Assembly (NCBI GenBank): GCA_017407365.1
Contig: JAFQWR010000095.1
Location: 1 to 5,088 of the forward strand
DNA length: 5,088 nucleotides
Source: Clostridia bacterium
GTDB lineage: Bacteria > Bacillota > Clostridia > Christensenellales > HGM11417
Direction: 5' to 3'
Shown: in pieces, positions 1 to 5,088 of the stretch
How positions within the stretch are numbered: position 1 is the stretch's first letter
Layout: each line of letters starts with the position of its first letter
The notes under the pieces: generated by a model
Database searches by the model: none
Told to the model about the DNA's origin: nothing
The model's input: only the letters and a program-made list of their open reading frames with translations
Program-made: the position numbers and the translations under genes

Positions 1-262
1 AACGGGCAGAATATACCCCCGGCGCACCGCCTAAGGAACGCACACAAAGTCCGCTATCGTCGGCGATACACGCCGCACCGGTTGCGCGCATTACATATTC
101 CGCCTTGATTTTGGCGTTTTCAAAAAAGGTAATGCCCGTTTCCTCCACAGGGACAACGAGCCCCTCCTCTGCCATAGAGGTAATCTGCTCAAAATAGGGA
201 GCAAGCAAAGTGCGAAGCTCTGCAATTTTGCCTTTGTTATGGCTTGCTATAATCAATTTCAT
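1..262 (-). CDS. rdgB: XTP/dITP diphosphatase (RdgB/HAM1 family), N-terminal part
   Basis: Enzymes of this family hydrolyse non-canonical purine triphosphates (XTP, dITP, ITP) to the monophosphate and pyrophosphate in the cytoplasm, which keeps deaminated bases out of DNA and RNA. The first 87 codons are present; the family is usually about 190-205 residues, so over half, including the C-terminus, lies beyond the left window edge. Family motifs seen in order: SHNKGK at residues 7-12 (the S/TxNxxK nucleotide-binding start), FFENAKIKAEY at 46-56 with the conserved Glu-Asn, ADDSGL at 67-72 carrying the acidic metal and catalytic residues, and PGVYSAR at 81-87. The ATG at 260-262 is chosen because AGAAGG lies 7 bases upstream and the protein starts exactly where the family does. 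It follows spoIVA on the same strand after an 85-base gap but has its own promoter. Nothing in the visible part looks degenerate. The family call is firm; the exact substrate preference is taken from the family. Confidence 0.93.
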   Translation of the reverse strand, partial: MKLIIASHNKGKIAELRTLLAPYFEQITSMAEEGLVVPVEETGITFFENAKIKAEYVMRATGAACIADDSGLCVRSLGGAPGVYSAR

Positions 263-269
263 TCAAGTA

Positions 270-275
270 CCTTCT
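270..275 (-). promoter_or_regulatory. Ribosome binding site of rdgB
   Basis: AGAAGG reads on the minus strand and is followed by a 7-base spacer before the ATG at 262. This is a good match to the Shine-Dalgarno core and fixes the start of the pyrophosphatase gene. Confidence 0.7.
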
Positions 276-288
276 TTGCTTTTTGTTT

Positions 289-297
289 ATTATACCA
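289..297 (-). promoter_or_regulatory. Extended -10 vegetative promoter for rdgB
   Basis: Minus strand reads TGGTATAAT: a perfect TATAAT (294-289) preceded by the TG of an extended -10 element. No convincing -35 hexamer is seen at 16-18 bases (candidates such as GTGCTT at 317-312 match poorly), so the TG extension probably compensates. The expected start is near 282, giving a leader of about 20 bases that contains the ribosome binding site. This suggests rdgB has a housekeeping promoter independent of the sporulation gene upstream. Confidence 0.65.
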
Positions 298-347
298 TAA
301 ATACAAAGAAAAAGCACTTATTTTTCATACTCCGAAGAAATTTCCCG

Positions 348-1826
348 TTAAAGAAGAATGCAAATCATTCCGCCACGTCCCTCGTTAACCATTCTGCCGA
401 GTGTTTTACGCATTTTCCTCTGCGCATCCTGCGGCATGGCGTGCAATTTTCCCGATAAGTTTTCGTTCACCAGAGCATGAAGCGATTTACCGAACATATT
501 CGTCTCCCATAGTCCCTTGGGATCGTTTTCAAACTCACTTAACAGATATTTTACCATCTCCTCAGACTGCTGCTCGGTACCGACAATAGGATTCACCTCG
601 GTTTTGATATCCACACGCATAATATGCAGAGAGGGGGCAGAAGCTTTAAGCTTAACACCAAAGCGGGTGCCGTGCCGTACAATTTCGGGCTCCTCGAGCA
701 CCATTTCATCCAGCGAGGGGGTTACTACGCCATATCCGTTTTCCTTCACCTCGTTTAATGCGTCCTTCAGCTTATCATATTCGCTCTTAGCCTTTGCAAG
801 ACGCTGAATGTATTGCATCAGAGCAACCTCAGAGGAAATATCCTCCCCTGCAATATCAGCAAGAATACTGCCAAATAAGCCCTCCTTTGCATCAAACCGA
901 TAGCACACCGTTCCTTCTGCCGCAACCGTTTCGGTGAGGACGGGAATTTCAAAATATTTATTCTCCTTAAAGCACATAGGAAACGCTTCGGCATCACGCA
1001 TTTTGCATAAGCTTTCCTTGCTTTCCTTCACAGAGCAAATCAGCTCCTTAATGATCTCATGTCGGGAGGGAAGCGCCTGCATCCAATCGGGCAAAGCGAT
1101 ATCTACCCTTCGCAGCGGGAACTGATAGAGCACCTCTGCCATTACGGCATGGATATCCTGCTCGGTCATTGCATATACGTTAAGACAAATCACGGGCACA
1201 CCGTATTTTTGCTCTAAGGACTGACGCAATTCTTCCGCTCTTTCGCTATCGGGGTCACGGCTGTTCAGAACAATCACAAACGGCTTACCCTTTTCTTTCA
1301 GCTCGCTGACTACACGCTCCTCGGCAGATACATAGCTTGCTCTTTGAATCTCCGTAACTGTTCCGTCACTTGTTACCAGAATGCCAATGGTAGAATGCTC
1401 CTCGATTACCTTTTGTGTGCCGATTTCTGCCGCACGGGCAAAGGACATCTCTTTATCTGACCAGGGCGTACGCACCATGCGCTCCTCCTCGCCCTCTAAA
1501 TGACCAATGGCACCGTCTACGAGATATCCTACGCAATCGATCATACGTACCGATGCAACTGTTTTTTCTCCAAGAGAAATCTGCACGGCCTTGCCGGGCA
1601 CAAACTTGGGCTGTGTGGTCATAATAGTTTTACCGTCGGCAGACTGAGGCAATTCATCGATTGCCCGTTGACGGGCATCCTCATTTTTAATGGCGGGAAT
1701 TACCATTTTATCCATAAACCGACTGATAAATGTCGATTTACCAGTGCGAACAGGACCAACGACGCCGATATAGATATCTCCCCCGGTACGGCAAGCAATA
1801 TCCTGATACAAATCGAATTTTTCCAT
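348..1826 (-). CDS. spoIVA: Stage IV sporulation protein A, spore coat basement-layer ATPase
   Basis: SpoIVA is a mother-cell protein that binds SpoVM on the forespore surface and polymerises irreversibly, using ATP hydrolysis, into the platform on which the spore coat assembles; it is also needed for cortex formation. With the ATG at 1826 the protein is 492 residues, the same length as I recall for Bacillus subtilis SpoIVA, and it resembles that protein along its whole length. The N-terminal NTPase domain shows Walker A GPVRTGKST with Lys30, the conserved TIMTT at 67-71 and the Walker B region RMIDCVGY with Asp97. EIGTQKVIEEHSTIG and ELKEKGKPF lie in the same domain; DEPEIVRHGTRFGVKLKA, GTEQQSEEMVKYL and the terminal NEGRGGMICILL are typical of the later domains. 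A TTG four codons upstream (1838) is rejected because it directly abuts GGAGG. The ATG has a spacer of 11-12 bases, long but workable. A sigma-E promoter precedes it. The gene appears intact. Confidence 0.97.
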   Translation of the reverse strand: MEKFDLYQDIACRTGGDIYIGVVGPVRTGKSTFISRFMDKMVIPAIKNEDARQRAIDELPQSADGKTIMTTQPKFVPGKAVQISLGEKTVASVRMIDCVGYLVDGAIGHLEGEEERMVRTPWSDKEMSFARAAEIGTQKVIEEHSTIGILVTSDGTVTEIQRASYVSAEERVVSELKEKGKPFVIVLNSRDPDSERAEELRQSLEQKYGVPVICLNVYAMTEQDIHAVMAEVLYQFPLRRVDIALPDWMQALPSRHEIIKELICSVKESKESLCKMRDAEAFPMCFKENKYFEIPVLTETVAAEGTVCYRFDAKEGLFGSILADIAGEDISSEVALMQYIQRLAKAKSEYDKLKDALNEVKENGYGVVTPSLDEMVLEEPEIVRHGTRFGVKLKASAPSLHIMRVDIKTEVNPIVGTEQQSEEMVKYLLSEFENDPKGLWETNMFGKSLHALVNENLSGKLHAMPQDAQRKMRKTLGRMVNEGRGGMICILL

Positions 1827-1836
1827 TTCTGTTCCC

Positions 1837-1843
1837 AACCTCC
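1837..1843 (-). promoter_or_regulatory. Ribosome binding site of spoIVA
   Basis: Minus strand reads GGAGGTT. GGAGG is a full Shine-Dalgarno core. It overlaps or abuts the in-frame TTG at 1838-1836, which therefore cannot be the start, and lies 11-12 bases before the ATG at 1826. It thus decides the start in favour of the 492-residue protein. Confidence 0.75.
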
Positions 1844-1862
1844 GCTTGGTTTGCTTTATTTC

Positions 1863-1891
1863 ATTGTATGAGCCTTTCCTGCTCTTTATGC
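1863..1891 (-). promoter_or_regulatory. Sigma-E promoter of spoIVA
   Basis: Minus strand reads GCATAAA (1891-1885), then 14 bases, then CATACAAT (1870-1863). The known sigma-E pattern is roughly KMATATT, 13-15 bases, CATACAnT; here the -10 is a perfect match and the -35 agrees at 5 of 7 positions with proper spacing. The predicted start is near 1856, giving a leader of about 30 bases that includes GGAGG. spoIVA of B. subtilis is known to be transcribed by sigma-E in the mother cell, so motif and gene agree. Not tested experimentally here. Confidence 0.85.
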
Positions 1892-1903
1892 GGAAAACCG
1901 CTG

Positions 1904-1929
1904 AAAAGCACTTGCCTTCATTTGCTTTT
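1904..1929. repeat. 7-bp inverted repeat spanning the -35 region of the methyltransferase promoter
   Basis: AAAAGCA (1904-1910) and TGCTTTT (1923-1929) are perfect reverse complements separated by 12 bases, and the -35 hexamer TTGCCT (1912-1917) lies between them. It could be an operator, but the arms are A/T-rich and the match could be chance. Similar words occur in the gap before rdgB. Confidence 0.35.
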
Positions 1930-1941
1930 TGATGGTATAAT
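1912..1941 (+). promoter_or_regulatory. Sigma-A-type promoter for the RNA methyltransferase gene
   Basis: TTGCCT (1912-1917, 4 of 6 to TTGACA), an 18-base spacer, then TATAAT (1936-1941), with the extended -10 dinucleotide TG at 1933-1934. The predicted transcription start is at A1947-A1949, that is, on or within two bases of the ATG at 1949, leaving no room for a Shine-Dalgarno sequence. It diverges from the sigma-E promoter of spoIVA; the two -35 elements are about 20 bases apart and do not overlap. Confidence 0.75.
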
Positions 1942-1948
1942 AGATGAT

Positions 1949-3121
1949 ATGGAATACATGAAATCTAAGCCTTACCGCATTGCCGTATGCTGTGCATCGG
2001 GAGTTGAGGCAATTACCAAAAGAGAAATGATTGCACTTGGGCTTCCCGAAGCGCCTGCCGAAAACGGCAGACTGTGCTTTAACGGGGATGCTGACGATAT
2101 AGCCCTTTGCAACCTGATGCTACGGACAGCAGACCGCGTGCTGATTGAGCTTGGCAAAATTTCTGCATCTACCTTTGACGAGCTGTTTGACGGCATTATT
2201 GCACTGCCATTATATGAGATTATCCCCAAGGATGCAAAGCTTCTGCTTACGGGCAATACCGTTAAAAGCAAGCTGCACGCAATCTCTGCCGCAAAAAGCG
2301 TTGCACATAAGGCCATCGCGCAGGGGCTGATGCAGCATTATCACCTTCCGCACCTGCCTGAAACGGGCGCGGAATACCGTTTGGAATTGAATATCGTGCA
2401 GGATGTAGCCACTCTTTCGCTGAACACCTCGGGCGCAGGACTGCATAAGCGCGGCTACCGTGACCTTGTGGGCGCCGCACCGTTAAAGGAAACACTTGCC
2501 GCCGCCATCATTCTTCTTTCCGTGTGGAAAAAGGACAGAATTCTTGTCGACCCCTTTTGCGGAAGCGGCACGCTTGCCATTGAGGCTGCACGTATAGCGA
2601 AAAACATCCCAAGCGGCAACAACCGTGACTTTGATTTTCTGCATCATGGTCTTATATCAGAAGAGCATTGGCTCAGCATGAAGGAAAAAGCAAACGCAGG
2701 CATCACGGATGCCCCCTTGCATATTATGGGCTTTGACATTGACCCCTCTGCCATTTCGCTTGCACTGCATCACGCAGAGCGCGCAGGGGTGAAAGGGTGC
2801 ATTCATTTTCAAAGGCAGGATATGCGCCAATTTTCCTCAAAGCACCGACACGGAATATTTATCACAAACCCTCCTTACGCTGTCAGAATAGGCGAAAAAC
2901 AGCAGGTAGAGGCATTATATAAGGATTTTGGCAATCTGTTCCGTTCTCTTCCCGATTGGAGTGCATACGTTCTGTGCGGATACCCCGGATTTGAGAGCTG
3001 CTTCGGCGGAAAACCAACCAAAAAGCGCAAGCTATATAACGCAGCATTGGAATGTTACCTTTACCAATACCTCGGAAAACCGCCCGAAAGGAAAAGGACG
3101 GAAACAAACGAAGAGCCTTAA
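1949..3121 (+). CDS. rlmL: THUMP-domain class I SAM-dependent RNA methyltransferase (RlmL/YpsC family)
   Basis: Proteins of this family methylate the exocyclic amino group of guanine in 23S rRNA (G2445 in E. coli for RlmL) using S-adenosylmethionine. This is the 390-residue Firmicute YpsC form, without the second methyltransferase module found in the E. coli RlmKL fusion. An N-terminal ferredoxin-like and THUMP part (about 1-170) includes LRTADRV at 58-64, TFDELF at 75-80 and SGAGLHKRGYR at 161-171. The Rossmann methyltransferase domain shows ETLAAA at 181-186, SAM-binding DPFCGSGTLAIEAA at 201-214, FDID at 262-265, catalytic NPPY at 307-310 and the C-terminal KPTKKRKLYN at 355-364. The reading frame is open upstream to 1730, but that part overlaps spoIVA and resembles nothing in the family. 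ATG 1949 is preferred because the promoter places the transcript 5' end there; ATG 1958 is a real alternative and matches the family N-terminus slightly better. The family is certain; the exact rRNA position is inferred. Confidence 0.92.
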   Translation: MEYMKSKPYRIAVCCASGVEAITKREMIALGLPEAPAENGRLCFNGDADDIALCNLMLRTADRVLIELGKISASTFDELFDGIIALPLYEIIPKDAKLLLTGNTVKSKLHAISAAKSVAHKAIAQGLMQHYHLPHLPETGAEYRLELNIVQDVATLSLNTSGAGLHKRGYRDLVGAAPLKETLAAAIILLSVWKKDRILVDPFCGSGTLAIEAARIAKNIPSGNNRDFDFLHHGLISEEHWLSMKEKANAGITDAPLHIMGFDIDPSAISLALHHAERAGVKGCIHFQRQDMRQFSSKHRHGIFITNPPYAVRIGEKQQVEALYKDFGNLFRSLPDWSAYVLCGYPGFESCFGGKPTKKRKLYNAALECYLYQYLGKPPERKRTETNEEP

Positions 3122-3136
3122 TCAATTTTTTACATC

Positions 3137-3176
3137 AAAAAAGAGCCCCGTACATAGCGGAGCTCTTTATTTTTTT
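3137..3176. terminator. Bidirectional intrinsic terminator
   Basis: An 11-bp stem, AAAGAGCCCCG (3140-3150) against CGGAGCTCTTT (3158-3168), with one internal C/A mismatch and the 7-base loop TACATAG. On the plus strand it is followed by ATTTTTTT (3169-3176); on the minus strand the hairpin runs straight into a U tract (3142-3137). It therefore can stop the methyltransferase transcript, whose stop codon is at 3121, and the oppositely oriented kinase transcript, whose stop is at 3215. Confidence 0.9.
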
Positions 3177-3214
3177 ACACAGAGGAAAACATCCCCTAAG
3201 GCAAGTAAAAGCTT

Positions 3215-4663
3215 TTATTTTTCATCCGAGCCTTTCTTTTTGGTATGCACAATGGGCATACGGAACCAGAACCGACTGCCATGTCCGACCTCACTCTGCA
3301 CGCCAAAGGCGACATCGTGCTTGATCAGAATTCCCTTTACAATGGCAAGACCCAATCCCGTACCTACTACCTGCCGCTTGTGCGTTTTACCCGTGCGATA
3401 GTAACGCTCGAAAATACCGTCCTTTTCTTCATCGGGAATGCCCTTACCCGTATCAATTACCGCAAGCTCAGCAAATTTTCCGTAGCTGTGCAGGGTGACC
3501 GTAACGCTTTTGTCGTCGCCCGTATAATTGACTGCATTGGAAATCAGATTGTAAACCACCTGCTCAATTTTACGTGCGTCTCCATCCACAATTACGCCCT
3601 CGGTGATATCGGTATGAAACACATATCCTTGCGATTCGGCAAGATAATCAAAGTGAGAAATTGCCGTTTCTGTAAGTGCAGAAAGATCAAAGGGCTGTTT
3701 TACAAGCTCCTCCGTTCCGGACTGCATTTTCGCAAGATTGAGATAGTCATTAACAAGAGCAGAAAGACGATCGGTTTCATCAATGATAATCTGCGTATGC
3801 TTTGCACGCTTTACGGGGTCTTCTCCCGAAAGATCACGTATCATTTCGGCATAAGCCTTAATCATTGTGAGCGGCGTGCGCAGATCGTGCGAAACGTTTG
3901 CAATCAGATCGCGGCGCAGCTCATCCGTTTTTTTCAGCTCGCGCGTTGCATAATTCAATGTTTCGCTGAGCTCGTCTATTTCGTTGAAGCCGTTGCCCTC
4001 AAACTGCACGGAATAATCGCCCTTTGCAAGTCTTTTAGCCGCAAGGCTCATATTGGTGATGGGGCCACTTAATCGGGAGGAAAAAATCCACGAAATAATA
4101 AACGCCAGAACAAGAGAGCTGAGCGTTACTATTGTCAACTGATTACGGATGACCTCTGTTGCAGTTTCTACAGCGGCTAAGGGCGACGCCATATACAGAT
4201 AATACTGCTGCCCCTGCAGATCATCGGATAAAACAGCACCGTATAATAGAGTGGAGCGGTCCGGAAGGCTATCGTCAATATAGGTAAAGCGTGTATGCCC
4301 CTCTTCCACAGTACGCGAAAACCAGCCCTTGATTTTATCGATATCAAAGGCAAAGCTGAACTGACCGAATGCGGAGGTGGAAAAATCCACCTTATAGCTG
4401 CTGTTAAACAGCACGATGGCTACGTTATTATCAAACGCAGCACTATGCAATTTGTTTACGTAATCCTCACTCTGATCGTAGCTCTGCGCAAGGGAATCTC
4501 CTAAGGCGGTGATTTCGTCACGCTTCATCTGCTGATAAAACTGCTTTAAGAACACAACCTCAAACATCCACAAAAGGATAAGAATGAGCACGGCAAAAAC
4601 CAGGAAGGAAACGCAAAGATTAAACCTTAATCCACGGGAATATAAACGGTTATCCTGCTTGAT
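3215..4663 (-). CDS. Membrane sensor histidine kinase (HAMP, HisKA, HATPase_c)
   Basis: This is the sensor of a two-component system: it autophosphorylates on His and passes the phosphate to the regulator encoded just upstream. Counting from ATC 4663 (482 residues): TM1 about 15-39, an extracytoplasmic sensor region about 40-174 with no recognised fold, TM2 about 176-194, HAMP about 195-246, the H box NVSHDLRTPLTMIK with phospho-acceptor His259, the N box NLISNAVNYT at 372-381, the G1 box DTGKGIP at 404-410, the F box IFERYYR at 417-423 and the G2 box GTGLGLAI at 434-441. All catalytic motifs look intact. The start is odd. The first standard codon in frame is GTG 4591, but it has no Shine-Dalgarno and would cut TM1 in half. 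The open frame upstream supplies a charged N-terminus and the rest of TM1, and AAGGGGG (4679-4673) lies 9 bases before ATC 4663. ATC is therefore proposed as start, or an ATG changed by one base. Signal unknown; general architecture like PhoR/WalK-type kinases. Confidence 0.9.
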   Translation of the reverse strand: MKQDNRLYSRGLRFNLCVSFLVFAVLILILLWMFEVVFLKQFYQQMKRDEITALGDSLAQSYDQSEDYVNKLHSAAFDNNVAIVLFNSSYKVDFSTSAFGQFSFAFDIDKIKGWFSRTVEEGHTRFTYIDDSLPDRSTLLYGAVLSDDLQGQQYYLYMASPLAAVETATEVIRNQLTIVTLSSLVLAFIISWIFSSRLSGPITNMSLAAKRLAKGDYSVQFEGNGFNEIDELSETLNYATRELKKTDELRRDLIANVSHDLRTPLTMIKAYAEMIRDLSGEDPVKRAKHTQIIIDETDRLSALVNDYLNLAKMQSGTEELVKQPFDLSALTETAISHFDYLAESQGYVFHTDITEGVIVDGDARKIEQVVYNLISNAVNYTGDDKSVTVTLHSYGKFAELAVIDTGKGIPDEEKDGIFERYYRTGKTHKRQVVGTGLGLAIVKGILIKHDVAFGVQSEVGHGSRFWFRMPIVHTKKKGSDEK

Positions 4664-4672
4664 AAAAACCAG

Positions 4673-4679
4673 CCCCCTT
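4673..4679 (-). promoter_or_regulatory. Ribosome binding site of the histidine kinase, overlapping the regulator stop codon
   Basis: Minus strand reads AAGGGGG, which can pair along its whole length with the 3' end of 16S rRNA using one G-U pair. Its two A bases are part of the TAA stop of the response regulator (4680-4678). It sits 9 bases before ATC 4663, an ideal distance, and far from the first standard in-frame start codon (GTG 4591). This indicates translational coupling of regulator and kinase and argues that translation starts near 4663. Confidence 0.65.
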
Positions 4680-5088
4680 ACGCTTCGAATTTGTATCCCA
4701 GACCGCGCAGAGTAACAATATAATCGCGGTATTTGCCAAGATTACTGCGAAGCATTTTGATATGCGTATCCACAGTGCGATCGTCACCGTAAAAATCAAA
4801 GCCCCAGACGTCAGAAAGAAGCTTTTCCCGCGAGACGGCTATACCGTTGTTGCGCACGAGATAAAACAAAAGCTCATATTCCTTGGGGGTAAGCTCTGCT
4901 TTTTTTCCGTCTACGAAAACGTTTCTGCCTGCAAAATCGATATCCAAGCCCTCAAAATGCACGGAATCCCCCACAGGCTGACCGTTTTTCTGCGTACGGC
5001 GGAGTACAGCAGCAATACGCGACATAACCTCCTTGGGCGAAAAGGGCGTGGTCACATAATCGTCTATTCCAAGCTCAAAGCCAAATCG
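4678..5088 (-). CDS. OmpR/PhoB-family DNA-binding response regulator, C-terminal part
   Basis: This is the transcription-factor partner of the downstream kinase. The last 136 residues are present; the N-terminus with the phospho-acceptor Asp lies beyond the right edge (full family members are about 225-240 residues). The visible receiver end, GFELGIDDYVTTPFSPKEVMSRIAAVLRR, corresponds to the beta5-alpha5 region. The near-invariant Lys of the usual TKPF motif is Thr here (codon at 5049-5047). After a short linker comes a complete winged-helix DNA-binding domain (about residues 42-136) with the family features LTPKEYELLFYLVRN, VSREKLLSDVWG, the recognition-helix region DDRTVDTHIKMLRSNLG and the closing RGLGYKFEA wing. 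The gene is read in frame to the window edge, so the internal GTG at 5055 is not a start. The stop overlaps the kinase's Shine-Dalgarno, so the pair forms an operon whose promoter is outside the window. Target genes cannot be deduced. Confidence 0.93.
   Translation of the reverse strand, partial: RFGFELGIDDYVTTPFSPKEVMSRIAAVLRRTQKNGQPVGDSVHFEGLDIDFAGRNVFVDGKKAELTPKEYELLFYLVRNNGIAVSREKLLSDVWGFDFYGDDRTVDTHIKMLRSNLGKYRDYIVTLRGLGYKFEA

Noticed and set aside
308..326. Hairpin downstream of spoIVA as an intrinsic terminator
   Set aside because: The stem is only 6 bp with a single G-C pair and no proper U tract; too weak to call.
1836..1838. TTG start giving a 496-residue SpoIVA
   Set aside because: The codon abuts GGAGG, leaving no spacer; the ATG at 1826 gives the family's length and N-terminus.
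1730..1948. N-terminal extension of the methyltransferase frame
   Set aside because: The 73 extra codons overlap spoIVA and its promoter region, have no family similarity, and are not transcribed from the predicted promoter. The in-frame ATG at 1868, with a CxxC-like start, has no Shine-Dalgarno.
3245..4072. A 275-codon open frame on the plus strand
   Set aside because: It lies wholly antisense to the kinase gene, whose HAMP, H, N, G1, F and G2 motifs are all intact; the antisense translation resembles no family, is rich in Cys, Arg and Ile, and lacks a ribosome binding site.
4589..4591. GTG start for the histidine kinase
   Set aside because: No Shine-Dalgarno, and it falls inside the first membrane segment; the open frame upstream supplies the rest of that segment.
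5053..5055. GTG as start of the response regulator
   Set aside because: The frame is open to the window edge and encodes the expected receiver residues (ELGIDDY) immediately upstream, so this is an internal Val.
1..5088. tRNA, rRNA, CRISPR arrays, insertion sequences, phage or defence genes
   Set aside because: None seen: no tandem or spaced repeats, no terminal inverted repeats or transposase motifs, and nearly all the sequence is accounted for by five conserved genes.

Overview
This window looks like ordinary core chromosome from an endospore-forming Firmicute, most likely a gut-type member of the Clostridia. The evidence is a full-length spoIVA, which is specific to endospore formers, with a near-consensus sigma-E promoter; Firmicute-type ribosome binding sites; TG-extended TATAAT promoters; and a YpsC-type RNA methyltransferase. 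Base composition is moderate and no stretch looks foreign. Coding density is high and no gap exceeds about 125 bases. I cannot name the genus.

Layout from left to right. (1) 1-262, minus: the N-terminal 87 codons of an RdgB/HAM1 non-canonical purine NTP pyrophosphatase, cut by the window edge, with its own extended -10 promoter and ribosome binding site in the 85-base gap. (2) 348-1826, minus: spoIVA, 492 codons, encoding the ATPase that forms the basement layer of the spore coat. (3) 1827-1948: a divergent control region, with a sigma-E promoter facing left for spoIVA and a vegetative sigma-A-type promoter facing right. (4) 1949-3121, plus: a THUMP plus methyltransferase protein of the RlmL/YpsC family, whose mRNA appears to be leaderless or nearly so. 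(5) 3137-3176: a bidirectional intrinsic terminator between convergent genes. (6) 3215-4663, minus: a membrane sensor histidine kinase. (7) 4678-5088, minus: the C-terminal 136 residues of its OmpR/PhoB-family response regulator, cut by the right edge.

Functionally, the left part joins a housekeeping nucleotide-pool enzyme to a mother-cell sporulation gene on one strand. The methyltransferase is transcribed away from spoIVA, separating a growth-phase gene from a sporulation gene. The two-component system is a regulator-then-kinase operon in which the kinase's Shine-Dalgarno sequence overlaps the regulator's stop codon, implying translational coupling.

I found no undescribed multi-gene system. 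The points worth a second look are at single-codon or promoter scale: the kinase seems to lack any standard start codon upstream of its first membrane segment and may begin at ATC; the response regulator has Thr where the receiver's near-invariant Lys should be; the methyltransferase promoter places its transcription start almost on the AUG; and two intergenic regions share a pair of short motifs.
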